The notes beneath the pieces are model-generated. The model ran no database searches. It saw nothing but the letters and a program-made list of their open reading frames with translations, and was not told where the DNA came from. From Bacteroidota bacterium (lineage in GTDB: Bacteria; Spirochaetota; Spirochaetia; JABMQR01), in NCBI GenBank assembly GCA_013202335.1, contig JABMQR010000328.1, positions 1-31,809 of the forward strand: a DNA stretch of 31,809 nucleotides. The letters run 5' to 3'. The position numbers and the translations under genes are program-made. This document shows positions 1 through 8,607 of the stretch, piece by piece; within the stretch, counting starts at the first letter, position 1; the number at the start of each line of letters is the position of its first letter.

Positions 1-74
1 TAACCCGGAATGGGTGGCAACTTTCACCGGAATTCGCATCCAGGATGGATGTACGGTCAAATAACGACAGTACA
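1..74. mobile_element. Probable terminal fragment of an IS21-type element
   Basis: The first 74 bases contain no gene. The motif CCGGAAT occurs twice, at about 5 and 28, around the phrase GGTGGCAACTTTCAC. This style of short repeats is known from the non-coding ends of IS21-family elements. The stretch then ends in a partly palindromic segment from TGTACGG (about 50) to CAGTACA (68-74), which fits an element end finishing in CA. The transposase genes would lie to the left, outside the window. The assignment is from memory of the family, without a search, so confidence is low. Confidence 0.3.
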
Positions 75-105
75 ACCCAAATTCCTGAATATCTCTTGTT
101 TCATC

Positions 106-1158
106 TTAACGATATTCCTGCACCGCCTTAATCAATGCCATCACATTTTCGATCGGAGTATCAGCCTGGGTGAAATGGCAGGAGCAGGGAAGATACCCAT
201 CCGGACCCAATTCATCAAGGCAAAGCTTTGTTTCTGCAGCCACTTCATCGGCTGTTCCAAAGGGAAGGATTTTCTGATTCTCAACACCTCCATGGAAAAT
301 TAACTTATCTCCATATTTAGCCTTGATGGATTTACAATCCATTCCCGGACAGACATGTTGAATGGGATTCAGAACATCCACCCCTGCCTCAATTAACCTT
401 GGTATAAGCGGCTCGGCAGCTCCATCTGTGTGGAAGAATACCTTAGCTCCGTATGAATGAATCATATCGCACCACTGCTTCAGACGGGGGAAAATAAACT
501 CATCAAAAGCGGCGGGGGACATTAAGAGACTTTTCTGCGAGCCCATATCATCGCTGACAAATACCATATCAATAGCGCCATCAGCAGCTTCCAGAAAACG
601 TCGTGTCATTTCACCCTGGGATCCGGCAATATAATCCAGGGCTTTATGCAGGAACTCCGGTTCGGCTATCGTATCAATCAACGCCTCTTCCAAAGAGCGC
701 ATCTGGCAATAAACCTCAAAAAGGGAAATCCACGGACCCAAGGTAACAAACTCCCTGGATAAAGACTTTGCCTCTGCCGTAGCAGCAGAATAATCAAAAT
801 CATCGGGATCAGGCCAGGGGTAGGCATCCAGCTGCTCGATGGAATTGAGCCCCAGCAGCGGATTGAAACTCACTTCGCCGTACTCTACATCCTCATTAGC
901 TGCGACCTGCTCAAACTTCACCCCCCAGTGATTTACTTCCTGGTGTTCATTGGGATCCTTAAGAATGACTCCCTTGTATGGAATTCCCAGCCAGGTAATT
1001 TTATCAACATCCAGTTTCCGATATATATCCAGTTCATTATCAACACCTAAGTGCAGCTTGAATTTTTCTACCAGCTCCGGGACCAGCCAGATATCCACCG
1101 GCACACGATCCGGGGTTTTACGGTTCAATACTGCTATAACACGCTCTCTTGCATTCAT
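106..1158 (-). CDS. Uroporphyrinogen decarboxylase (URO-D) family protein, probably not a haem enzyme
   Basis: This is a complete 350-residue protein of the URO-D/corrinoid methyltransferase superfamily. It opens with the typical MNARERVIAVLNRKTPDRVP and has the barrel motifs FFHTDG and FHGGVENQ towards the C-terminus. The family includes true HemE and many methyltransferase-like paralogues (MtaA/CmuA type). Paralogues of this kind are common near sugar genes, and no haem gene is nearby, so a HemE role is unlikely. The ATG at 1158 is well supported by an AAGGAG-type ribosome binding site at 1166-1172 (minus strand). It is transcribed divergently from the AraC regulator at 1224, with only about 65 bases between them, so that regulator is a reasonable candidate controller. 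The substrate is unknown. Confidence 0.85.
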   Translation of the reverse strand: MNARERVIAVLNRKTPDRVPVDIWLVPELVEKFKLHLGVDNELDIYRKLDVDKITWLGIPYKGVILKDPNEHQEVNHWGVKFEQVAANEDVEYGEVSFNPLLGLNSIEQLDAYPWPDPDDFDYSAATAEAKSLSREFVTLGPWISLFEVYCQMRSLEEALIDTIAEPEFLHKALDYIAGSQGEMTRRFLEAADGAIDMVFVSDDMGSQKSLLMSPAAFDEFIFPRLKQWCDMIHSYGAKVFFHTDGAAEPLIPRLIEAGVDVLNPIQHVCPGMDCKSIKAKYGDKLIFHGGVENQKILPFGTADEVAAETKLCLDELGPDGYLPCSCHFTQADTPIENVMALIKAVQEYR

Positions 1159-1223
1159 GGATTATCTCCTTATGTGCTAAGATACACCTTTATTATTAAC
1201 AAATCTTGGTCTATATTTACAAA

Positions 1224-2141
1224 ATGAAGCGCGAATCTTTACAGGTGATTAAAAGACCCAATCTTCTATCAGTCAATGAGCGGTTGGAGCAGACAGGACT
1301 GGCCCTGGAATATTTCCCGGCCTTTGAGCAGAGGCAGCACGATTATCATACGCATGAATTTATCGAGATGCTGTTTGTTATTGAAGGGGAATTCCGGCAT
1401 ATTACAGCCGACCGGACCTATGATGAGACCGCCGGAGGGCTGACTATCCTCAATTATAGACAGTTTCACTCATTGAGAACCCCAAGCGGCCCGGTGAAAC
1501 TGATGAATATCTACTGGAACCCGATGATTTTTCCCATGCAGGATCTGCCTGATCAGCTTACTTCCCGACTGCATGAACTGATTCCGCTGCATCCGATGCT
1601 TGGTCACCGGCTAAACCGTATCCAGCATCTTAATATCCGTAACCCTGATCAAGTGTCATTTCTGCTGCAGTTGCTGTTAAAAGAGCAGCAGCAGGAACGT
1701 CCCGGATATGATGCCGTAATACAATCGCTTTTCCGGCTCATTTTAATCGAGATCTGTCGGGCTGCACCGGCAGTACATTCTGCAGAATTGGACCTCTCCA
1801 ATCCCCGTATGGAGCGGGTGCGAAATTACCTGGAAAAGAACTATGCAGAACAGATTAAGCTATCACAGCTTTGCCGACTCAGTGGATTGCATTCAGCTAA
1901 TCTGTGCCGACAGTTTAAAGCCTACACCGGGAAGAGTACGGGAGATTATGTAAAGCAGCGTCGGCTGGCCGCCGCATTGCAAAAACTGCGTATATCCAAC
2001 GAGAAAATTCTTACTATCTGTCATGACTCAGGTTTTACGGACATCTCCCGCTTTAATCGCTACTTTCGCAATACCTTCGCCTGCACTCCCTCTGAATATC
2101 GTAAACGATATCAAACTGCCCATGTTTTGGATACTGTTTAG
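1224..2141 (+). CDS. AraC-family transcriptional regulator
   Basis: The protein has about 305 residues. The N-terminal half looks like a cupin-type sensor, with the histidine-rich stretch HDYHTHEFIEML and the segment FRHITADR. The C-terminal 100 residues carry the double helix-turn-helix of AraC proteins, from RVRNYLEKNYAEQIKLSQLC to the family signature DISRFNRYFRNTFACTPSEY. The N-terminal cupin should bind a small molecule, probably a sugar. I chose ATG 1224 (MKRES); a TTG at 1206 would add six residues, and neither start has a clear ribosome binding site. It is divergent from the URO-D-like gene and followed by a class II aldolase, so it may regulate one or both. Confidence 0.9.
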   Translation: MKRESLQVIKRPNLLSVNERLEQTGLALEYFPAFEQRQHDYHTHEFIEMLFVIEGEFRHITADRTYDETAGGLTILNYRQFHSLRTPSGPVKLMNIYWNPMIFPMQDLPDQLTSRLHELIPLHPMLGHRLNRIQHLNIRNPDQVSFLLQLLLKEQQQERPGYDAVIQSLFRLILIEICRAAPAVHSAELDLSNPRMERVRNYLEKNYAEQIKLSQLCRLSGLHSANLCRQFKAYTGKSTGDYVKQRRLAAALQKLRISNEKILTICHDSGFTDISRFNRYFRNTFACTPSEYRKRYQTAHVLDTV

Positions 2142-2273
2142 GGTAGTGAGGTAGTGGGTTTTAAGGCATCATTAGTTCGAATGGATTTAATTAAATATTG
2201 ATTTAACAACTTGAATAATGCAGCTGATCCCGGATATATATACACTATCAGTGAATTAATTTATTATCCCATT

Positions 2274-2900
2274 ATGAAATATAGAAAAGAGAGAAAACAA
2301 GTAGCTGCGACAATGCAGCGATTATATACCCATGGACTCACAACCTGTTCCGGAGGAAATATCAGCCTCCGTATCGATAAAAACCACTTTCTCATAACTC
2401 CATCAGCACTGGATAAAGGCGCCATAACCTATCGTCAAATCGCAGTATTTACCTTCTCGGGGGAAAATCTGACTCCCGAGCTTAAACCAAGCATTGAGAC
2501 AGATATGCACCGGAAAATACTCATGGCCCGGGACGATATCAATGCAGTAGTACATGCTCATCCCAAATATGCCAGTTTCTTTTCGGCAACAAAATCTCAT
2601 CGAATACGAACTGACCTTCTCGCAGAAGCGCGCTATCTGCTGAAGGATCCCGTCTTTGCACCGTATGCATTAATGGGAACAACAGGATTGGGTGATAACA
2701 CAGCTGCCGCTCTTAAAAAAGATGTATATGCGGCCATCCTTGAAAATCATGGAATTGTAACAGTCGGTAAAACCCTTCTACAGGCTTTCGACAGAATAGA
2801 AGTTCTTGAAGCCGCCGCAGAAATGACCATAATGGCAAAATTAGTTGACGATCTCTCTCCCCTCAACGATTATCGTCTTAAAGAGATAGATGCCATGTGA
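2274..2900 (+). CDS. Class II aldolase/adducin family protein (fuculose-phosphate aldolase-like)
   Basis: This is a zinc-dependent class II aldolase of about 208 residues, the usual size for fuculose-1-phosphate or ribulose-phosphate aldolase-type enzymes. Visible motifs are the phosphate-loop SGGNIS (residues 26-31), the catalytic Glu75 in KPSIETDMH, the zinc histidines His94 and His96 in HAHP, and the third zinc ligand His159 in ENHG. The full zinc site is therefore present. A TTG at 2211 would add 21 residues. I prefer ATG 2274 because the family normally begins just before the helix leading to the glycine loop, although no clear ribosome binding site marks either start. The substrate is not determined by the sequence; a sugar phosphate cleaved to DHAP or glycolaldehyde is expected for the family. 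Confidence 0.85.
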   Translation: MKYRKERKQVAATMQRLYTHGLTTCSGGNISLRIDKNHFLITPSALDKGAITYRQIAVFTFSGENLTPELKPSIETDMHRKILMARDDINAVVHAHPKYASFFSATKSHRIRTDLLAEARYLLKDPVFAPYALMGTTGLGDNTAAALKKDVYAAILENHGIVTVGKTLLQAFDRIEVLEAAAEMTIMAKLVDDLSPLNDYRLKEIDAM

Positions 2901-3017
2901 TCCGCTTGTCAGCTAATGCCTCATCTGAGCAGCTGCTCTGGATCTATATCTTCGAATCATGGGATTTGGCTGGGGCTGTCATTAAGAAGAAACATGGCTG
3001 GCTAATTAATAGAGTAG

Positions 3018-3272
3018 TTGGATTGCTGTTATTTTCTGCCTTTGTGGGGAATGATCCACATCATGTTCTGGGTTAATTTTCTGCATACAGTAGACTCATC
3101 ACAGTTCGTTGGTGTTCTTTTTGTTATACTAACTTCAGTTTCCGGTTATTTACATCTCGTTGTGTGGAGAAAGAGCTCGCAAATGCTGTTCACCTTTATT
3201 CCGCATTTTCTCCTAAATGTTATCCCGTTACTTTGGACAGGGTATTCAATAATTCCCTATTTAATTAAGTAG
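3018..3272 (+). CDS. Possible small membrane protein, unrecognised
   Basis: The open frame of up to 84 residues starts with TTG and is strongly hydrophobic, with about three candidate membrane segments (around residues 12-24, 28-47 and 57-82). I recognise no family. No good ribosome binding site is visible. An ATG at 3051 would give 73 residues but has a GGGGA directly abutting it, which is too close. It lies between the aldolase and the pseudogene and is followed by AT-rich sequence. It could be a genuine small integral membrane protein or a chance frame. Confidence 0.3.
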   Translation: MDCCYFLPLWGMIHIMFWVNFLHTVDSSQFVGVLFVILTSVSGYLHLVVWRKSSQMLFTFIPHFLLNVIPLLWTGYSIIPYLIK

Positions 3273-3335
3273 CTGAACAAGAATAAAAATCTCAATTCTG
3301 TGAAATAGCAAACATTTAGGTTCTTATTTATAATA

Positions 3336-4469
3336 TTAATTTTGAAAGAACATCGGATTCTTGTTTTTCTCTAATGATGCTAAAAATGATGTACAGGGCA
3401 CACAATAAATTGAATCTATAAATAACTGCTGTTCTCCCATATAAAGCAGCACAACCTGTGCTTCCGGGTAATCCTCTTTAAAGGCCTTTAATCCATGCAG
3501 GTCTTTTTTCCGGATGGATTTGGAGTGTTTGACCTTGATGCCAAAAAAATCGTTATTTCCATAGACAACAAAATCAACTTCATTCCCTGACTTTGTTCGC
3601 CAAAAATAAACAGATCCATGTCTTTTTCCATATTCAAACCAGGCCAGAAGATGGTGCAGTACCACTCCTTCCAAAGCCGCTCCACCTATTTCAGAAGGTG
3701 AATCAAGGGAACCTTTGGGGCGTAGGGTGTTAAAAACACCAGAATCAAAAAAGTAGAACTTTGAACTTTTAACAAGTATTCTTTTTGCTCTTTTCAAAAA
3801 CGGGTTAATTCTGTAAGCGATTAACAGATCTTCCAGAATATCAGTATACTCTTCAGCTAAGTGTCGTTTTACCTGGCATTATCTGGCAATCTCTGAATAA
3901 TTTATAATCTGCCCATGAGAAAAACTCATAATTTCCAGGAACCTGGCAAAACTGGATATGTTGCGAACTAACCCTTCTGCATGGACCTCTTCTTTCAGAT
4001 ATAAATTAATATAGGCGGCCAGGGCATCTTCCTTTTCATCAGCCTGATTGATTAGTGGGATTAAACCATACATCAGGGCACTGTTGATAGAAAAGCTGCT
4101 TCCCAGTTCTGCAGCAGTAAAAGGGTACATTTTATTTAGAATTGCTCTGCCGCCAAGCAGATCAACACCTGCACGTTTTAGTTTTCTGGAACTGGATCCG
4201 GTGAGAATTAACTGAAGTGTTTTGTATTCTTCAATTAATTTATGAACAACACTTAATAATTCCGGAACTCTTTGGATTTTATCAATTATTACAATTTTTT
4301 CATTTTTATGGCCTATAACGATATCATTCAGAGATTCAGGTCTGGCCAGCAGTTTTCGATACATATTATCGTCTAATAGATCAATATAAACTGAGTCGGT
4401 ATAGTTTTTTTTCAGCCATGTTGATTTTCCTGTTCCTCTGGGGCCAAAAAGGAAAGGTGTTAATCTTTC
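3336..4469 (-). pseudogene. Broken AAA-type ATPase with DUF4143 domain
   Basis: One reading frame on the minus strand carries almost a whole ATPase of the DUF4143 family, usually about 380 residues. It runs from the Walker A motif GPRGTGKST (about 4420-4446) through LTGSSSRKL to the C-terminal nuclease-like segment with YFWRTKSGNEVDFVV. It is interrupted by an in-frame TAA at 3879-3881 inside the conserved phrase NYSEIAR-stop-CQVKR. A second TAA at 4470-4472 lies just before Walker A and removes the N-terminus, and no start codon lies between that stop and Walker A. The Walker B segment reads VIIDKIQRV, where the family normally has Glu after Asp, so the catalytic acid has become Lys. Two nonsense changes plus an active-site loss indicate a decayed gene. 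Members of this family are often found in mobile or variable loci. Confidence 0.8.
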
Positions 4470-4610
4470 TTACAAACTCTTTATTTTTATGATAATATAG
4501 TTATAGATTAGAATGGAAAAGCTTCTGGTTGTAGAGTGACGGAAGCTATAGATACAAGTAAATAGTATCTCAAATGATTCAAAAGCAAGAGAACTTTCAG
4601 GGAAAACCTA

Positions 4611-5942
4611 ATGAGAAAGATCGGCTTTTTATTATTAGTGATTGTACTCATTCTAGTAACAGCGTGTGCAACACCATCGTTGATTTTTGAGCCAATAGAA
4701 CAAAATGATACCCCGATTACAGCACCCAGTAATGAACAGGAAACACTAAATACCGATGCTGTGATTTCGCCTGTTGAGAATGAGTTGGTAATTACAGAAG
4801 AAATTAACACAAATAATGACGATATACCGATAGAGGTTTCTGTAGAAGAAATTCCGGAAAGTACTCCTTCCCGCCCGTTGCAAGAGGAGCCTTTTATTGA
4901 AAGCAGCATTGAAATACAGCCTAATATTGATGAAGAAATACCACTTGATGATAATGAGTCTCTCGAAGTTGCTGTTTCTCAAGAAGAAGAGCAGGTGGTG
5001 CAAGAGGTAATTGAAGATGTTGCCCTGGTGTCAGATCAATCTGAAGAGGAAATGAAAAACTTGCCGGAAAGTGACACTGCAGAATCAAATAGTACTATTC
5101 CAGAGAAAAATGATCTTGGTGAAGCTTTAGAACCTGAAGAAGATATTGAAACCGCTTCAAATGAACCTGAAGCAACCAGTTCTGAAGCAGTGAATGAAAT
5201 TCTCGTAGAGGAACCTGAAGAGTCTTCCCCTACTGAACCTACTGAACCTACTGAATCTACTGAACCTACTGAATCTACTGAATCTACTGCGAGTAAGAGT
5301 AGCGAAAATACCGAAACAGCTGACATAGTAGTGACTATGGATGAGAGTAGTGAAAAATCTGAACCAGATAAATCGAAAGAGGCAGAAGCGGAAAATGTTG
5401 AATCTCTAATTTTGGATGAAATCCCTGTAACTTCTAGTATGGATCAGAACGATATGAGCGAGATCGTAGTTAACCTTGATGAAACGATAGAACCAGAAGT
5501 AAAAGAATCTTCCCCTGAAATAAAAACAGCTGATGAGTTAGAGCCTGTAATTTCACAATCTGAAGACAATGAAGAAGCTTCAACTTCTCACGAAGAGGTG
5601 ATGAAAGATCCTATTGTTTCAATAACACTTCCCCAAGTAAAAGAAGAGTTGAAAATTGAGGAGCCCCGGGATCAACAAGCTGAACCACCTCAACTAATTG
5701 AACTCGAATCAATCGAAGAACCAATATTGAGACAACCTATACAAAGACCATTTTTGATAGCTGCTATTTGGGGAGCCGGAGCTTTTATCGTGACTCTTGG
5801 GGTGTTACTGCTTATATACCTTAAACCAGAACCTATTCGTAAAGTTGTAGTTATTTTTTTCTATATAATACAACGAAAGTATAGATCTTTTCTAAAGTTT
5901 TTACGGGTGAGTATAGATTTTAAAAAGATTAAAAACCGCTAA
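4611..5942 (+). CDS. Acidic low-complexity lipoprotein with a C-terminal transmembrane helix
   Basis: The 443-residue protein begins with a lipoprotein signal (MRKIGFLLL...LVTAC). Cys19 is in a good lipobox, so lipidation and export are expected. Residues 20-375 are disordered-looking and rich in Glu, Ser, Thr and Pro, with a PTE/STE tandem repeat near residue 207. Around residues 380-405 there is a hydrophobic helix (FLIAAIWGAGAFIVTLGVLL), followed by a basic tail of about 35 residues ending KKIKNR. That tail would be cytoplasmic by the positive-inside rule. The start is ATG 4611, preceded by AGGGAAA at a reasonable distance. I recognise no family. A lipid anchor at one end and a membrane helix at the other would make it a possible periplasmic tether; this is inference. 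Confidence 0.75.
   Translation: MRKIGFLLLVIVLILVTACATPSLIFEPIEQNDTPITAPSNEQETLNTDAVISPVENELVITEEINTNNDDIPIEVSVEEIPESTPSRPLQEEPFIESSIEIQPNIDEEIPLDDNESLEVAVSQEEEQVVQEVIEDVALVSDQSEEEMKNLPESDTAESNSTIPEKNDLGEALEPEEDIETASNEPEATSSEAVNEILVEEPEESSPTEPTEPTESTEPTESTESTASKSSENTETADIVVTMDESSEKSEPDKSKEAEAENVESLILDEIPVTSSMDQNDMSEIVVNLDETIEPEVKESSPEIKTADELEPVISQSEDNEEASTSHEEVMKDPIVSITLPQVKEELKIEEPRDQQAEPPQLIELESIEEPILRQPIQRPFLIAAIWGAGAFIVTLGVLLLIYLKPEPIRKVVVIFFYIIQRKYRSFLKFLRVSIDFKKIKNR
5229..5289 (+). repeat. Tandem 9-bp repeat coding PTE/STE
   Basis: Six consecutive copies of YCTACTGAA (Y is C or T) occupy 5229-5282, followed by a degenerate seventh. Each unit encodes Pro-Thr-Glu or Ser-Thr-Glu inside the acidic linker of the lipoprotein. 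The units stay in frame, so changes in copy number would alter linker length without breaking the gene. Confidence 0.9.
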
Positions 5943-6346
5943 CCCTTTATCAAGAAACAATTGAATATTCTTAGGGGATACCTTCTTGCTGCTTCGGTAA
6001 AACAGAAGTCTGTCTCCATCACCTTCCGCACACAAGCCCTTTTGTTCATCAAAATAGGTAAGAGTTCTTTCTGTAAAGAGCTTTCGGACAGCCTGTCCAT
6101 CATCACCCTTTAATAGATACTGTTTGGTTCCAGGTGTGTGAGTTTTTCCCTCCGCCTGTAGTGTATCTGTAATTGAAGAGAGTGATGGAAGGAATGTTTC
6201 GTCCGGTTTTTTCGAGAAGTTAAAATGTTGAGAGTCAGTAAACGCAGTTAGTGCTTCTGTTCGTTTTTTTTACTGTAATACCTGACAAGAAGAATGATCA
6301 CAATTATTACTAAGAGAATACCGCTGATTATTTGAACAGTGCTCAT
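5901..6346 (-). CDS. Membrane-anchored hypothetical protein, frameshifted at an A8 tract
   Basis: An ATG at 6346 is preceded by an excellent GGAGG with 8-base spacing. It opens a frame reading MSTVQIISGILLVIIVIILL, a single N-terminal membrane helix, which stops at 6248-6250 after 32 residues. In the next frame, beginning at the A8 tract (6264-6271 on the plus strand), an open stretch of 120 codons continues to a TAA at 5901-5903. It has a protein-like composition, including GDDGQAVRKLF and GDGDRLLFYRSSKKVSPKN. One extra A, or a -1 slip at A-AAA-AAC, would join the two into a protein of about 148 residues with one membrane anchor and a soluble domain. The last codons overlap the 3' end of the convergent lipoprotein gene. 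I recognise no family. Alternatives are a recent frameshift mutation or a homopolymer sequencing error. Confidence 0.6.
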
Positions 6347-6448
6347 TGATGTTGCCTCCGAACAGGTAAGTATAGAATTTGGCATGTAGAAAGTCGAGAC
6401 TATCGGTTTGAAAAAGGGGCTTGGTACCGAAGCAATGCTTACAAGAGA

Positions 6449-7183
6449 CTAAAACAATAGTTCGTGGGTATCAAGGTTTCCGTAGTCCGCTATATCTTCG
6501 ATCTTTAATCCCCGGGTTGTCAGTGTTGTATGTACAATTTTACGGTTAAATGGGTGAGTATCAGGATGGGCCAGATACTCTTTAACAGGCATCCAGATCG
6601 CCTTAGAAATTTCTTTTGGATCCATGGTAATTTCAGAGCTGAGAGGCTTCAGCCGGCAGACAAAATAAATATCTGATTTTCCATGCCGGTAACCATGCCA
6701 GTGCCGGAAGCAGTTCAAAGAGATAAATTCCGTGCGGATTCCGGTCTCTTCGAGGACTTCCCGGACAACACCGGATGCAATGTGTTCACCGGGATCAAGG
6801 GCTCCTCCGGGCAGCTTGAAATGCTTTCGGGTATGATAGCGTTCCTGGATAACTAAAATACGGTTCTGATCATCAATCACAACACCACCGGCTCCGATAT
6901 AATGGGTGGCGTATCCTGGGACATAGGCTTCAGGATGCAGCTTTAAGACTAACTGTAATCCGGTTTCATCCGCATGATGGTAGTTGAAACCGAGGTTGAC
7001 TGCCGGGGCTACCAGATCCGCACGGTTCAAAGGCAGAAAAAGCCATGCCAGCTGGAGTCCTTGGAATTGCAGCTCCTCCAGAGTTTGTTTCAGTTGAATG
7101 TGGAATTGATCGCTCATTTCAGTAAGAATTTCTGTATTGATGAGGGCTCCCTGAAAGGGATTTATTTCATATGGTATTGTCAT
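6449..7183 (-). CDS. Nudix hydrolase with N-terminal pre-Nudix domain (NUDT6-like)
   Basis: The protein has 244 residues from the ATG at 7183, which has an AGGG at good spacing; a GTG two codons upstream is less well placed. The Nudix box is complete: Gly127, Glu133, then REVLEETG with Arg141, Glu142, Glu145 and Glu146 as the Mg-binding helix. Such enzymes cleave nucleoside diphosphates linked to another group. The N-terminal 90 residues (from NPFQGALINTEILTEM to GLQLVLKL) resemble the pre-Nudix domain of NUDT6 and plant NUDT proteins, an acetyltransferase-like fold. That architecture is less common in bacteria than plain Nudix proteins. It stands alone on the minus strand, and its substrate cannot be read from the sequence. 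Confidence 0.85.
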   Translation of the reverse strand: MTIPYEINPFQGALINTEILTEMSDQFHIQLKQTLEELQFQGLQLAWLFLPLNRADLVAPAVNLGFNYHHADETGLQLVLKLHPEAYVPGYATHYIGAGGVVIDDQNRILVIQERYHTRKHFKLPGGALDPGEHIASGVVREVLEETGIRTEFISLNCFRHWHGYRHGKSDIYFVCRLKPLSSEITMDPKEISKAIWMPVKEYLAHPDTHPFNRKIVHTTLTTRGLKIEDIADYGNLDTHELLF

Positions 7184-7280
7184 GGGCACACCCTACAGGG
7201 ATTTTAGGATTCCATCAAGATGATGTTGTGGAAAACGTGTCTGGCACGAAATCCCGATTGCAAGTAAGTGCACAGTCAGG

Positions 7281-7299
7281 TATAGTTTAAGAAACTATA
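7281..7299. promoter_or_regulatory. Perfect palindrome upstream of the YeiH-type gene
   Basis: TATAGTTT and AAACTATA form a perfect 8-bp inverted repeat around AAG. It lies in the 170-bp space between the divergent Nudix and transporter genes, about 55-70 bases before the likely start region of the transporter. It could be an operator. It lacks a T-run and is AT-rich, so it is not a convincing terminator. Confidence 0.3.
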
Positions 7300-7368
7300 G
7301 CTGAAACATAGGAATCTGAAGTATTTGGCAACGTACAAAGAGGTGGGTGTAGAAATGAGCAAAAAAGC

Positions 7369-8607
7369 ATGGGTGATTGCTCTCTGTTTCTATGTGATCT
7401 TATCCTCCAGGGAAGCATCTGTTCTGGTTTTTGCGCTGCATGCACATTAAAACTATATCTCTATTATGATTTCCGGATAAAGGAAAGTAAAATCAAAATA
7501 AACCCAGAAGAAGATGTAACAAAGTCGGCGGCAAACAGCTGGATAAAAATACTCCCCGGATTATTACTCTCAATAGGGGTAATGCTGATCTCACTCTTTA
7601 TCTCAGAAATACTGGGAAAGATTCTTCCGTTTGAAAAAAACCCGGTAAGCCCGATGCTGGTAACCATTGTTATTGGACTGCTTATACGAAACCTTATCCC
7701 CCTACCGGAAATAATGAGACCCGGAATTGGTTTTGGGATTAAGAGAGTTTTACGATTAGGGATTATCCTGATGGGTATACGACTGAGCCTTGGAAGTGTG
7801 CTGAAAATCGGGGTTGTGGCGGTAGGGCTGGTCTTTGTCTGCATTGCCGGCGCATTGTTAATTGTTTATGGATTAAGCCGTCTGTTGAAGGTGAACAGCA
7901 GATTGGGCATGCTAATAGCAGCAGGGACAAGCATCTGCGGGGTCAGTGCTATTATTGCAACATCCCCTGCAATCGGGGCTACGGAAGAAGAGACTGCCTA
8001 TGCAGTAGGGGTTATCACAATTTTTGGGCTGCTGGCTACAGCCTTTTATCCCTTCCTCGTTGAGCTTGTACTGCATTTTGATGTATATCAGGCCGGATTT
8101 TTTCTGGGAACGAGTATACATGACACATCACAGGTGACCGCTGCCAGTTTGATCTATAACCAACTTTGGGAGAGGGCTGCCGAGAGTGGGTTAACAGGAG
8201 CTGATATAGCGATAACCACAAAATTAGTAAGAAATACCTTCATGATAGCAATTATTCCACTGCTCGGATTGATCTACAAAAACAAATCAGGTGGGGTGGA
8301 GCAGCGTAAAAAGACAACACTTATTCCTCTTTTCGTAATTGGATATTTACTTATGGGTGGAGTACGAACTTTGGGTGATATTGTCTTTGTAGAGAGCGAA
8401 TTGTGGGTAACCGTGCACCAAACGATCAAGGAAGCAGCAACCTATATTATTGCTGTAGCTGTGGCATCTGTCAGCTTGAATACACAGCTTGCAAAATTGA
8501 AGAGGCTGGGGTTTAAGCCATTGCTGGTGGGATTGATAGCCGCACTCTCTTTAGGACTTATCAGTTTTATTCTTGTGAATTTATTTCATGCCCGGATACT
8601 GTTCTAA
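7369..8607 (+). CDS. YeiH/UPF0324-family putative sulfate exporter, N-terminus uncertain
   Basis: From about residue 57 the protein is a typical multi-helix member of the YeiH family. It has ILPGLLLSIGVML, LGIILMGIRLSLGSVL, the signature GTSICGVSAIIATSPAIGA, and GTSIHDTSQVTAAS. The family is annotated as putative sulfate or organosulfonate exporters on limited evidence. The first 56 residues after ATG 7369 are unlike the family and Cys-rich, and this ATG has no ribosome binding site. A better start, ATG 7355 with AGAGGTGG upstream, opens a different frame (MSKKAWVIALCFYVILSS...) that looks like a membrane helix and stops at 7448-7450. The N-terminus may therefore be frameshifted, or a short leader peptide may precede the gene. 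The core from about 7530 is intact. Confidence 0.8.
   Translation: MGDCSLFLCDLILQGSICSGFCAACTLKLYLYYDFRIKESKIKINPEEDVTKSAANSWIKILPGLLLSIGVMLISLFISEILGKILPFEKNPVSPMLVTIVIGLLIRNLIPLPEIMRPGIGFGIKRVLRLGIILMGIRLSLGSVLKIGVVAVGLVFVCIAGALLIVYGLSRLLKVNSRLGMLIAAGTSICGVSAIIATSPAIGATEEETAYAVGVITIFGLLATAFYPFLVELVLHFDVYQAGFFLGTSIHDTSQVTAASLIYNQLWERAAESGLTGADIAITTKLVRNTFMIAIIPLLGLIYKNKSGGVEQRKKTTLIPLFVIGYLLMGGVRTLGDIVFVESELWVTVHQTIKEAATYIIAVAVASVSLNTQLAKLKRLGFKPLLVGLIAALSLGLISFILVNLFHARILF

Noticed and set aside
4508..5326. Minus-strand open frames of 85-133 codons opposite the acidic lipoprotein
   Set aside because: They mirror the low-complexity Glu/Thr/Ser/Pro coding strand, which rarely gives stops on the other strand, and they have no recognisable domain; the plus-strand gene has a signal peptide and ribosome binding site.
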